Shown: positions 17,811-25,979 of the stretch, one piece after another
Layout of the letters: each line of letters begins with the position of its first letter
Numbering within the stretch: position 1 is the stretch's first letter
Assembly (NCBI GenBank): GCA_947175535.1
Contig: CAMWNF010000006.1
Coordinates: 1 to 52,632, forward strand
Length of the DNA stretch: 52,632 nt
Source of the DNA: an uncultured Bacteroidales bacterium
Lineage (GTDB): Bacteria > Bacteroidota > Bacteroidia > Bacteroidales > Muribaculaceae
Direction of reading: 5' to 3'
The notes under the pieces: model-generated
What the model was told of the DNA's origin: nothing
The model's database searches: none
What the model saw: only the letters and a program-made list of their open reading frames with translations
Position numbers and translations under genes: made by a program

Positions 17811-18866
17811 ATGCTCTTTCTTCCTCTCTTCGTCTCTCTTGTCAATCTGCTCTTTGGAGTGGATGAGGCTGAGATTGTGTTTGCAGGCGACGCCATGCAG
17901 CATCAGGCTCAGCTTAATTCAGCAAAGGTTGTCGGGGGCGGATACGATTATATCGGATGCTTTGATGCAATAGCACCGTTGATTCAAAGTGCTGACTATG
18001 CGGTCGTAAATCTTGAGACACCGATTGGTGGAAATAATTTTTCGGGCTATCCCTGTTTTAATGCGCCGGCATCATTCGCACATGCTCTTCGCGATGCAGG
18101 GTTTAATCTGATGCTGACAGCCAACAATCACACTCTTGACCGTCGCGACCGTGGCTTGCATGCGACAATCGATTCGCTCGATGCAGCAGGAATAGAACAT
18201 ATCGGGACATATCATAATTCAGCAGCCCGCGATACCGTGCTGCCGTTTGTAAAAAATATTGCAGGTATTCGAGTCGGTTTTCTTAACTACACATACGGCA
18301 CTAACGGAATTTCAGTAAGCGGCGATGCTGTGGTTGATTATATCGACAGACAGAAAATCACTACAGATATAAAAAATATTCGTGACGCCGGGGCAGAAAT
18401 CGTTTGTGTGGCGGTGCATTGGGGCGACGAATATCATTTGCTTGAAAACGCATCACAGCGTTCGCTTGCCGATTTTTTAGTTGATAATGGAGTGGACCTT
18501 ATTATCGGCGGTCATCCTCATGTGATTCAGCCTATGGAAGTGCGCCATAACGATGAACTTGATAAAAACGTGCTGGTGGTTTATTCATTGGGTAACTTTA
18601 TATCAAACATGAAAACACGTGACACGCGGGGAGGAGCAATTGTAAGAGTAAGACTTGTCAGAGGTCGCGACGGAGTGGCGCGTTTCGATTCTGCTACTTA
18701 TGACCTTGTTTTCACTGTTCCTCCTGCCGATGCATCGGAAAATTATCGCCTTGTGCCCGCGGATGAATGCACCGGCAGATGGGGTGATGCATGCAAAGCT
18801 TTCGTTTCATCTGCCGAGAAGATATTCAAGGAGCATAATATCGGAGTAGGGCGTGTCAGTCGATGA
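17811..18866 (+). CDS. CapA/PgsA-family metallophosphoesterase-like protein
   Basis: This 351-residue protein belongs to the CapA family (calcineurin-like fold, poly-gamma-glutamate synthesis type). FAGDAMQHQAQ carries the first metal-binding Asp, then VVNLETPIGG, LTANNHTLDR, VAVHWGDEYH, IIGGHPHVIQPME and YSLGNFISN. These are the conserved metal and active-site blocks. The short hydrophobic N-terminus may be a signal peptide. In other bacteria the family takes part in extracellular polymer handling; in Bacteroidales single copies such as this are common and their substrate is unknown. It overlaps the convergent CPBP gene by 11 bases. Confidence 0.88.
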   Translation: MLFLPLFVSLVNLLFGVDEAEIVFAGDAMQHQAQLNSAKVVGGGYDYIGCFDAIAPLIQSADYAVVNLETPIGGNNFSGYPCFNAPASFAHALRDAGFNLMLTANNHTLDRRDRGLHATIDSLDAAGIEHIGTYHNSAARDTVLPFVKNIAGIRVGFLNYTYGTNGISVSGDAVVDYIDRQKITTDIKNIRDAGAEIVCVAVHWGDEYHLLENASQRSLADFLVDNGVDLIIGGHPHVIQPMEVRHNDELDKNVLVVYSLGNFISNMKTRDTRGGAIVRVRLVRGRDGVARFDSATYDLVFTVPPADASENYRLVPADECTGRWGDACKAFVSSAEKIFKEHNIGVGRVSR

Positions 18867-19704
18867 TACGGCGACGTTTTATGACATAAATAATCCCGGT
18901 CGTCAGAATTATACTGATGATGACTGCCACCCAATTACCGTCAGTCCCTATTGTGTCGACAGGAGTCGTTTCATCGCCTGTTGTTCCATAAGCCCATTGG
19001 CAGCAAATATACATAATATTGTTGGCGGCGTGAATGATAATCGGTATCCATAGACTTCGACTGCAGTAAAGCAGATATCCGAAATATGCTCCTAACAATG
19101 TTCTTGGCACGAAGCCGAAAAACTGTAAGTGCATGGCACTGAAAACTATTGCTACTGTCCAGATAGCGACGTGAGGATTTATGCGCCCTGTTGTCATAAG
19201 TCTCATGAATGTGCCTCTGAAAAACAATTCTTCTCCGAATCCTGCAAGCACACCTATAATCAGAATATTCATGAGCAGATTTCCTACCGTATGTGAGCCT
19301 TGCAACAGTGAAATGGATTTGGCGGCGTTATCTTCCATGGTTCGAAGTGCGGTTTCGAGTCCGGATAACGATTCGGGCAATGATAGAGACTGATTGAGGT
19401 TTATGATTAAATTCATCGCAGGAGTCGCCGCCAACAATCCTGCGAATGCAAGTAAGACAATCGGTAGATTTATCTGACGGTCAACAGCCAGAAATGTCGC
19501 CGGACGACGTGTGACAATCAATGCGGTAACGATTGCCGGAAGTATGAGTTGAAATATACTTTGAATCACGGCGGCAATACGCATGGCAGCCGTTGAATCC
19601 GGAAATTTAGACAATAGTAACCCGCCGCAAACACCTGAAATGAGGAATCCGATTACTGCTATACATATAAAAAAAATAAAACGCTGTCGAAGAGTCAATA
19701 ACAT
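18856..19704 (-). CDS. CPBP-family intramembrane protease (Abi-like)
   Basis: This 282-residue polytopic protein has about eight hydrophobic helices. The CPBP/CAAX-protease motifs are present: FGEELFFRGTF with the paired catalytic Glu, a later AIVFSAMHLQFFGFVPR (HxxxF-type) and IIHAANNIMY with the third ligand His and Asn. Family members cleave prenylated proteins or peptide maturation substrates, or confer immunity to bacteriocins. It is transcribed with nothing obvious downstream. trmN6 lies 14 bases upstream on the same strand. Confidence 0.85.
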   Translation of the reverse strand: MLLTLRQRFIFFICIAVIGFLISGVCGGLLLSKFPDSTAAMRIAAVIQSIFQLILPAIVTALIVTRRPATFLAVDRQINLPIVLLAFAGLLAATPAMNLIINLNQSLSLPESLSGLETALRTMEDNAAKSISLLQGSHTVGNLLMNILIIGVLAGFGEELFFRGTFMRLMTTGRINPHVAIWTVAIVFSAMHLQFFGFVPRTLLGAYFGYLLYCSRSLWIPIIIHAANNIMYICCQWAYGTTGDETTPVDTIGTDGNWVAVIISIILTTGIIYVIKRRRIID

Positions 19705-19718
19705 ATGATTAATCCAAT

Positions 19719-20426
19719 TTATAGTTCAAGATAAAAATCCTTGCATAATTTGCTGAATTGTGGCGTGTATTGATTGTTTTCGTTTTCTCGAATCGTCAGT
19801 TCGCTTGTTTCGATAGGTCCGTCAATTTTCGAAAATTCAAACATAGTCCTTACGAATGGTCTGTCCACCCGTTGTCTCATGTGGCAGATGCGTCTGAGTT
19901 TGATATGCGACATTTCCGCCTTATAGATGATTTCATCTTCACGCCCTGTGGGATAGATAAAAGCCAGTCTGCCTGTATCGTTGAGCCATTTTACTGCGAA
20001 ATCAATCAGCGTAGAATAGTTCAACTGCCCTTCATGACGGGCGAGTGCTCTTTGCATGTCAGGAGCTATCTCATTCTCTCCGAAAAACGGAGGATTGCTT
20101 ACAATTAAATCTAATTTTGATTGTGGAATATAGTCGATAAAACTGCATTCGTGAATATTGATTTTATCACACCACGGTGAGAACGATGCATTTTCGCGAG
20201 CGTCGGTCGCTGACAGATGGTCAATCTCTACGGCATCGATTTCATCGACACCTCGCTGTGCCAGCATAAGGGAGATAAGTCCAGAGCCAGCTCCGATATC
20301 GGCAGCCCGGCTGACGCCGATGCAATTGACCCACGCTCCGAGCACGACACCGTCGGTGCCTACTTTCATGCCGCATCTACGGTCGTCAACGCCGAATTTC
20401 TTAAAACGAAAGCTCTCTTGTCTCAC
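19719..20426 (-). CDS. trmN6: tRNA1(Val) adenine-37 N6-methyltransferase
   Basis: This 235-residue Rossmann-fold SAM methyltransferase is of the YfiC/TrmN6 type. It has the N-terminal FRFKKFGVDDRRCGMKVGTDGV block, SAM-binding DIGAGSGLISLML, the acidic DAVEIDH, and the N6-adenine catalytic motif SNPPFF. It methylates A37 of tRNA-Val in enterobacteria; the substrate in Bacteroidales is taken from the family. It precedes the CPBP gene on the minus strand. Confidence 0.9.
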   Translation of the reverse strand: MRQESFRFKKFGVDDRRCGMKVGTDGVVLGAWVNCIGVSRAADIGAGSGLISLMLAQRGVDEIDAVEIDHLSATDARENASFSPWCDKINIHECSFIDYIPQSKLDLIVSNPPFFGENEIAPDMQRALARHEGQLNYSTLIDFAVKWLNDTGRLAFIYPTGREDEIIYKAEMSHIKLRRICHMRQRVDRPFVRTMFEFSKIDGPIETSELTIRENENNQYTPQFSKLCKDFYLEL

Positions 20427-20571
20427 TTATGAAAAGTTATATCTGATACAAAATTAGATAAAACCATAATAATGTGCAAGTAATCCGTATAGAGTGGTCC
20501 TGTCATGCAACCTATGGGCTGATTAATGTGTTTTTAATAAAAATGATTAACTTTACAACAAAAAAAGAATT

Positions 20572-21171
20572 ATGATAATCAATACAGCTCGCTTTCTGAT
20601 CAGCAACAGTGACCCGTCGAAATGTCCGACAGACAGAAAACATGAATATGCATTCATAGGGCGTTCGAATGTCGGAAAATCTTCGCTTATCAATATGCTT
20701 ACCAATCGTAATGACCTTGCCAAAACATCGTCTACGCCGGGTAAGACAATGCTTATCAATCACTTTATCGTAAATGATGAATGGTATATTGTCGATTTGC
20801 CGGGGTATGGCTATGCGCGACGAAGCAAAGAAGACAGAGTGAAGCTCGAGAAAATGATTAAGAATTATATCGCGACGCGTGAGGAAATGACAAACCTGTT
20901 TTTACTTATTGACTCGCGTCACAAGCCGCAGAAGATTGACCTTGATTTCATGAATTGGCTTGGTGAAAACGGTATACCGTTCAGTATTGTGTTCACAAAA
21001 CTTGATAAACTTACATCAACGGCAGCAAAGAAACAGATTGCATCATATTGCGAAACATTACTCGAACAGTGGGATGAATTGCCACCTATCTTCAAAACCT
21101 CAAGTGAAGACCGTCGCGGTCGCGATGCAATCCTTGATTATATAGAGGAAATGAACCGTTTGCCGCTTTAA
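20572..21171 (+). CDS. engB: Ribosome-biogenesis GTPase EngB/YsxC
   Basis: This 199-residue small GTPase aids 50S subunit assembly. G1 is [10 protein letters not shown]2 TPGKT, G3 DLPGYGYA with the adjacent RRSKE, G4 TKLDK and G5 TSSEDRRG. Length and motif order are exactly those of YihA/YsxC. It is divergent from trmN6. Confidence 0.96.
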   Translation: MIINTARFLISNSDPSKCPTDRKHEYAFIGRSNVGKSSLINMLTNRNDLAKTSSTPGKTMLINHFIVNDEWYIVDLPGYGYARRSKEDRVKLEKMIKNYIATREEMTNLFLLIDSRHKPQKIDLDFMNWLGENGIPFSIVFTKLDKLTSTAAKKQIASYCETLLEQWDELPPIFKTSSEDRRGRDAILDYIEEMNRLPL

Positions 21172-21242
21172 GTTGAAAACACTTTCGCGGTCATAGATGT
21201 TATAATTTTAGAATTAGTAATAACATTAAAATTTATATCATC

Positions 21243-21410
21243 ATGGATAAGAAAGACAAATTAACCGAGCAACAGGAGATAACAGCTGAAATGAAATACC
21301 CCGGTGTCGCTACTGACCACGCGGATGACGAGCATGAAAACTCTGAAATGGTTAAGTGTGATGTCAAATCGCTTAACAACAATCCCCGCAACAACGATAT
21401 CGACCAGTAA
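21243..21410 (+). CDS. Small acidic hydrophilic protein, 55 residues
   Basis: A complete 55-codon ORF begins at the ATG at 21243 and ends with TAA at 21408-21410, with a strong intrinsic terminator just behind it. The product starts MDKKDKLTEQQEITAEM, is rich in Asp, Glu and Asn, has one Cys, and ends NNNPRNNDIDQ. It has no transmembrane segment and is likely soluble and partly disordered. Position between engB and udk and its own terminator support it as a real short gene. The function is unknown. Confidence 0.6.
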   Translation: MDKKDKLTEQQEITAEMKYPGVATDHADDEHENSEMVKCDVKSLNNNPRNNDIDQ

Positions 21411-21434
21411 GAAATATTATTTTATATGTTGTAA

Positions 21435-21467
21435 GTCTTCCGGTATTCTTATCGGAAGACGTTTTTT
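21435..21467 (+). terminator. Intrinsic terminator after the 55-residue gene
   Basis: GTCTTCCG (21435-21442) pairs perfectly with CGGAAGAC (21453-21460), followed by GTTTTTT. Confidence 0.85.
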
Positions 21468-21560
21468 ATATGACCAATATTGGAGAGAATAGGGTAAGTA
21501 TTCATTTTGTCGGCTTTTTTTTGTAATTTCGTGGCAACGTAAAATCCAAAAGAAGAAATT

Positions 21561-22184
21561 ATGCTGATAATCGGTATAGCCGGCGGCACAGGGTCTGGTA
21601 AGACGACTGTCGTCAATAAGATATTAACCAGTTTCCCTGCCGGCGAAGTCGCTGTGATTCCGCAGGATTCCTATTATAAGGATTCAAGTCATATTCCGCC
21701 TGAAGATAGGAGTAAGATAAATTTCGACGAACCGGCGGCAATCGAATGGACATTGTTAGCTGAACATCTGCGCAAGTTAAAAGCAGGTGAGTCGATTGAT
21801 ATGCCAACTTATTCGTATCTTACATGCACGCGGCAGGAAGAAACGGTCAAAGTGGAGCCGCGCGATGTTGTCATTGTAGAAGGTATTCTTGTGCTTAACG
21901 ACCCTGAATTGCGTGATATGATGGATGTCAAGGTGTTTGTCGACGCTGACCCCGACGATCGTTTAATCAGAGTTATAGCACGAGACTGCATATCGCGAGG
22001 CAGAACACCGCAGATGGTTATTGACCGCTATCAGGATGTGCTTAAACCGATGCACTGTCAATATATCGAGCCGTCGAAACGTTTTGCCGATATTATTGTG
22101 CCGCAAGGCGGGAGCAACATAGTTGCAATCAATCTTCTGACAGATTATATTGAAAGTCGTTTACGGCGTAACCGCACGGAATAA
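21561..22184 (+). CDS. udk: Uridine kinase
   Basis: This 207-residue P-loop kinase phosphorylates uridine and cytidine in pyrimidine salvage. Walker A is GGTGSGKTT near the N-terminus. The QDSYYKD block, FDEPAAIEW, the YSYLTCTR loop and VEGILVLND follow the family order. lptB begins 8 bases after its stop. Confidence 0.95.
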   Translation: MLIIGIAGGTGSGKTTVVNKILTSFPAGEVAVIPQDSYYKDSSHIPPEDRSKINFDEPAAIEWTLLAEHLRKLKAGESIDMPTYSYLTCTRQEETVKVEPRDVVIVEGILVLNDPELRDMMDVKVFVDADPDDRLIRVIARDCISRGRTPQMVIDRYQDVLKPMHCQYIEPSKRFADIIVPQGGSNIVAINLLTDYIESRLRRNRTE

Positions 22185-22192
22185 AGTTCAAT

Positions 22193-23059
22193 ATGGGAAT
22201 CAACTTTGAATTAAAACGTAAGGATGATGAGCAGCTTCCCGTTGCTCAGTTTGCAGAGACCGAGAACGTTGAAGCGGAATTGGCAGAGCTATCCGAGCCT
22301 AAACGCGGTTCTGATGATAAAATGGTTCTCCGTACAGATAACCTTGTAAAAAAGTACGGAAAACGCACCGTCGTAAACCATGTGTCTATCGATGTGACGC
22401 AGGGCGAAATTGTCGGGCTGCTTGGTCCTAATGGTGCAGGCAAAACCACAACATTTTATATGACCGTGGGACTCGTCCAGCCTAACGAAGGCCGTATTTT
22501 CCTAAATAATCTCGATATAACGAAATATCCTGTATATAAACGCGCTCAGAATGGTATCGGTTATCTTGCGCAGGAAGCGTCGGTGTTTCGTAAGTTAAGC
22601 GTTGAAGATAATATCCGGGCTGTCCTTCAGATGACTAACACTTCGCGCGAATATCAGAAGGAAAAACTTGAAAGTCTGATTTCGGAATTCCGCCTTCAGA
22701 AAGTCCGCAAGAACCTCGGTGACCGCCTTTCGGGTGGAGAAAGACGACGCACGGAGATTGCCCGTTGTCTTGCCATCGACCCGAAATTCATTATGCTTGA
22801 CGAACCTTTCGCCGGTGTCGACCCGATTGCCGTAGAAGATATCCAGTCGATTGTTTATAAGCTTAAAGAGAAAAACATAGGCATTCTCATAACAGACCAT
22901 AATGCACCGGAGACACTGAGCATCACCGATCGTGCATACCTTCTTTTCGATGGTCGCATTCTCTTTCAGGGAACATCGGAGGAACTTGCTGAAAATCCTA
23001 TTGTGCGCGAGAAATATCTCGGACGAAATTTTATCTTCCATCGTAAGAAATTCGATTGA
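22193..23059 (+). CDS. lptB: LPS-export ABC transporter ATPase LptB
   Basis: This 288-residue ABC ATPase powers lipopolysaccharide extraction with LptF/LptG. Walker A is GPNGAGKTT, the Q-loop lies in YLAQEASVF, the signature is LSGGERRRTE, Walker B LDEPFAGVDP and the switch histidine is in ITDHNAPE. The core LptB domain begins at an internal Met near residue 44 (22322); the first 43 residues are an acidic extension, and the true start could be either one. The close spacing to udk favours the long form. It ends before an intrinsic terminator. Confidence 0.93.
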   Translation: MGINFELKRKDDEQLPVAQFAETENVEAELAELSEPKRGSDDKMVLRTDNLVKKYGKRTVVNHVSIDVTQGEIVGLLGPNGAGKTTTFYMTVGLVQPNEGRIFLNNLDITKYPVYKRAQNGIGYLAQEASVFRKLSVEDNIRAVLQMTNTSREYQKEKLESLISEFRLQKVRKNLGDRLSGGERRRTEIARCLAIDPKFIMLDEPFAGVDPIAVEDIQSIVYKLKEKNIGILITDHNAPETLSITDRAYLLFDGRILFQGTSEELAENPIVREKYLGRNFIFHRKKFD

Positions 23060-23099
23060 TAAAGATACTGTAGAATAATACTTTCCAAGTTCATACAAG

Positions 23100-23140
23100 A
23101 ATAGGGTCGATTCCTGCTTATGGCATTGACCCTATTTTTT
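23100..23140 (+). terminator. Intrinsic terminator after lptB
   Basis: AATAGGGTC (23100-23108) pairs with GACCCTATT (23128-23136), followed by TTTT. Confidence 0.85.
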
Positions 23141-23234
23141 ATCTGATATCATATTGTTTTATCAATCATCAGTAAAATGTTTAATAACATATATTTGTCA
23201 GCCTTGAAAATATATGACTTTGCGGAATTTTCAT

Positions 23235-23344
23235 TATATTTGCGTACAATAAGTTATGTGATTAAGGGAGGTGTCGGATGTTGAGCACCAACAGGTTTCA
23301 ACCTCACAACTTATCATAAATTTATTAAAGAAAGGGCTGGAAAA
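23235..23344 (+). promoter_or_regulatory. Promoter and structured leader with a 13-residue leader ORF
   Basis: A TATATTTG box (23235-23242) predicts transcription from about 23249, exactly where the arm ATAAGTT (23249-23255) begins. That arm pairs with AACTTAT (23308-23314). GAGGT (23268-23272), which forms part of an unusually good Shine-Dalgarno GGGAGGTG, can pair with ACCTC (23301-23305). Competing local hairpins are TGTTG/CAACA (23279-23293) and AGGTT/AACCT (23293-23304). A short ORF (ATG at 23278, stop at 23317-23319, peptide MLSTNRFQPHNLS) starts right behind the Shine-Dalgarno sequence. Confidence 0.4.
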
Positions 23345-23731
23345 ATGACTGAAAATACATTCAAAATATTGAAAGGCGCGATATTAACGTTCATAGCAGC
23401 GGTTTTCGTATTCTTCCTGACGTTTTTCTTAAACCGGAAAGATAGTGTGATTGAGGCTGTATTTGATGCAGTTTGCGTGACAATTTGCGTTATAACTCTT
23501 ATCGTTCTTTTAATTTTTATTGGTTTGCGTCTCTTCACTAAGGAAGGTCGTGAAATTTCAAGGACATCTAAACACACCGTTTACTATAAAGACGAATGGT
23601 ATAGTGATTGGGAAGATTACGAAAAATACGTCGACAAAGATTCATACAAACACCGCCGTAAAGGAAGTACCCTCAATCGCGACTATGAAAGATCCGCAGG
23701 TTGTGACTACGGAGATGGAAGTTACTACTGA
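23345..23731 (+). CDS. Small membrane protein, two helices, unknown function
   Basis: This 128-residue protein has two transmembrane helices at about 9-27 (ILKGAILTFIAAVFVFFLTFF) and 40-59 (VTICVITLIVLLIFIGL) and a charged, Tyr-rich C-terminal half (YYKDEWYSDWEDYEKYVDKD...) that probably faces the cytoplasm. No family is recognised. It stands alone after the structured leader at 23249-23344, which suggests post-transcriptional control. Confidence 0.65.
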   Translation: MTENTFKILKGAILTFIAAVFVFFLTFFLNRKDSVIEAVFDAVCVTICVITLIVLLIFIGLRLFTKEGREISRTSKHTVYYKDEWYSDWEDYEKYVDKDSYKHRRKGSTLNRDYERSAGCDYGDGSYY

Positions 23732-23902
23732 GGACATCCTACCCAGTATCCAAATTGAGGCTTAACGTCCTTTGCCTCTCATAGAGGCGATTCTAACTAA
23801 TGTTAACGCAAAGTTACACCGGACTATATAGAGTGGGTTTTATCGCTCAACGCAACTCATTATTTGGTTACTTTTTCAGAGTTTTATCAGACTGCAATAA
23901 TA

Positions 23903-23935
23903 AATAAAGGCTCGCTGAAGAAACGAGCCTTTATT
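23903..23935. terminator. Bidirectional intrinsic terminator
   Basis: AATAAAGGCTCG (23903-23914) pairs with CGAGCCTTTATT (23924-23935). It lies between the 23345-23731 gene and the convergent OPT gene and has A/T-rich flanks on both sides, so it can serve both. Confidence 0.75.
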
Positions 23936-23956
23936 ATTGTTATGGAGTTGAAAATA

Positions 23957-25951
23957 TTATTTCTTTGCTGAACGAGCACTGCAATACAGATAGGCTATAA
24001 TTGCAGCATAGAAGACCAGACCGAGAATCTGCGGGACAAATTCTTCTCCGTTTGAGGGCACTTCTTTTCCGCACATGATAGTAACCGCTGCAAGCACACC
24101 GAACAATGCGCCGCCGGCGATAAGACCTGATGCGACAAGTGTTCCGCGGTCATTACGAGCCTTACGAAGCTCGGGGTCTTTAGTACTTCTGCCGACAAAC
24201 CAAGAAATGAGACCACCGACAAGCATCGGTGTGTTGAGATGCAGAGGAAGGAACATACCCAGACAGAATGCAAGAGCCGGAACTCCGAGCCAGTTTAAGA
24301 TAAGCGCAAGAACCGCACCAATAATATAAAGAGTCCAGGGTGTCTCGCCGCCCATCATCATCGGTTCAAGCACTTTTGCCATGGCGTTAGCCTGAGGAGC
24401 CGCGAGTGCGTCAGGACCGGAGAAACCATAGACGTTTTTAAGCATGAGAATCACGGCTCCGACTGTAGCAGCGGAAACCAGTGTGCCGAGGAATTTCCAG
24501 CTTTCCTGTTTGCGGGGCGTAGAGCCGAGCCAGTAACCGATTTTGAGGTCAGTTACAAAACCTCCTGCCATAGAAAGAGCTGTGCAGACAACACCTCCGA
24601 CAACCATAGCCGCTACCATGCCTGAAGTGCCGTTTAATCCTATCGCAACAAAAATGCCGGATGCGATGATAAGCGTCATAAGCGTCATGCCGCTGACAGG
24701 ATTACTGCCGACGATTGCAATAGCATTGGCTGCGACTGTTGTGAACAGGAATGCTATGATTGTAACGACTATCCATGCGATAAATGCTTGTCCGAAAGAG
24801 TGGATGACTCCTATCCAGAAGAAAATGAGTACAGCGATTAAAGCGATGCCTATGAAATATGCGATATGTTTCATCGATATATCGCGTTGCCAACGGACTT
24901 CGCTCTTTGCAGCTGCAGCTCCGCGGAGTTCGCGAGCGGCAAGACCGACAGCCTGGGCGATGATTGGCCATGATTTGACGATGCCGATGATTCCTGCCAT
25001 TGCTATGCCGCCGATGCCTATCAGGCGTGCGTAATCCTTAAAAATAGAGGCTGGTTCCATAGCTGCGATTTCCGCTGTGCCATATGTTCCCATCAAAGGA
25101 ATGATGAACCACCATACGAAAATAGAGCCGGCAAAAATTACAAAGGCGTATTTAAGTCCTACGATATAACCGAGACCAAGCACTGCCGCTCCTGTGTTGC
25201 ATGAAGCTACAAATTTGAATTTTGCGGCTAATGTCTGTCCCCAGGAATAGGCTGCGGTTGTGATATTGTCAGCCCAGAAACCGAAAGTAGCTACAAGATA
25301 GTCATAGACACCTCCGACCAGCGACGCGATGAGAAGTGTCTTTGCCTGACCGCCGTTTGATGATTTTGTCTGACTGCTGATAAGGACCTGTGTTGTGGCA
25401 GTTGCTTCCGGGAACGGATATTTGCCGTGCATATCCTTAACGAAATATTTTCGGAAAGGAATGAAGAACAATATGCCGAGTACACCGCCGAACAACGAAC
25501 TTAAAAATATTTCAATGAAACTGACAGTTATCTCGGGGTGCGTTTCCTGAAGGATGTAGAGTGCCGGCAAGGTGAATATTGCACCTGCAACAATCACACC
25601 CGAGCAAGCGCCTATAGATTGTATTATGACGTTCTGACCAAGTGGATTCGCTTTTTTCAATGCGCCTGAAAGTCCTACGGCGATGATTGCGATAGGAATG
25701 GCGGCTTCGAAAACCTGTCCGACTTTGAGTCCGAGATAAGCAGCGGCAGCACTGAATATTACCGCAAGAATCAGACCCATTGTCACTGAATAAGGAGTTA
25801 CTTCGGCATAGTCGCGGGCAGGATGCATCACCGGACGGTAATGCTCGTCTTCTGCCAGTTGACGGAAGGCATTGTCGGGAATTTCAATCGGATCAATGTC
25901 TGTAATCGGCGGTTGAGGTATCTCGCCCCCCGGTTTGAAATCTTTTTCCAT
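23957..25951 (-). CDS. OPT-family oligopeptide transporter
   Basis: This 664-residue protein has roughly 15 hydrophobic helices and the features of the bacterial OPT family: an N-terminal ARDYAEVTPYSVTMGLILAVIFSAAAAY, FPEATATTQVL in an early loop, and NPVSGMTLMTLI. OPT proteins import peptides or metal-chelate complexes by proton symport. The gene follows mltD by 28 bases and ends at a strong terminator. It is thus the last gene of the parAB-DUF5683-mltD run or is separately transcribed. Confidence 0.9.
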   Translation of the reverse strand: MEKDFKPGGEIPQPPITDIDPIEIPDNAFRQLAEDEHYRPVMHPARDYAEVTPYSVTMGLILAVIFSAAAAYLGLKVGQVFEAAIPIAIIAVGLSGALKKANPLGQNVIIQSIGACSGVIVAGAIFTLPALYILQETHPEITVSFIEIFLSSLFGGVLGILFFIPFRKYFVKDMHGKYPFPEATATTQVLISSQTKSSNGGQAKTLLIASLVGGVYDYLVATFGFWADNITTAAYSWGQTLAAKFKFVASCNTGAAVLGLGYIVGLKYAFVIFAGSIFVWWFIIPLMGTYGTAEIAAMEPASIFKDYARLIGIGGIAMAGIIGIVKSWPIIAQAVGLAARELRGAAAAKSEVRWQRDISMKHIAYFIGIALIAVLIFFWIGVIHSFGQAFIAWIVVTIIAFLFTTVAANAIAIVGSNPVSGMTLMTLIIASGIFVAIGLNGTSGMVAAMVVGGVVCTALSMAGGFVTDLKIGYWLGSTPRKQESWKFLGTLVSAATVGAVILMLKNVYGFSGPDALAAPQANAMAKVLEPMMMGGETPWTLYIIGAVLALILNWLGVPALAFCLGMFLPLHLNTPMLVGGLISWFVGRSTKDPELRKARNDRGTLVASGLIAGGALFGVLAAVTIMCGKEVPSNGEEFVPQILGLVFYAAIIAYLYCSARSAKK

Positions 25952-25979
25952 CTGTTAAATGATATGATTGGGTTTGAAA

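Noticed and set aside
23345-23765. Second plus-strand frame overlapping the 128-residue membrane gene near 23520-23765
   Set aside because: It lacks helices or motifs, while the main frame has two clear membrane segments and the better-placed start.
24543-25034. Plus-strand ORF opposite the OPT transporter
   Set aside because: It is the complement of membrane-helix codons; low-complexity Ala/Ile/Met/Pro content and no signals of its own.
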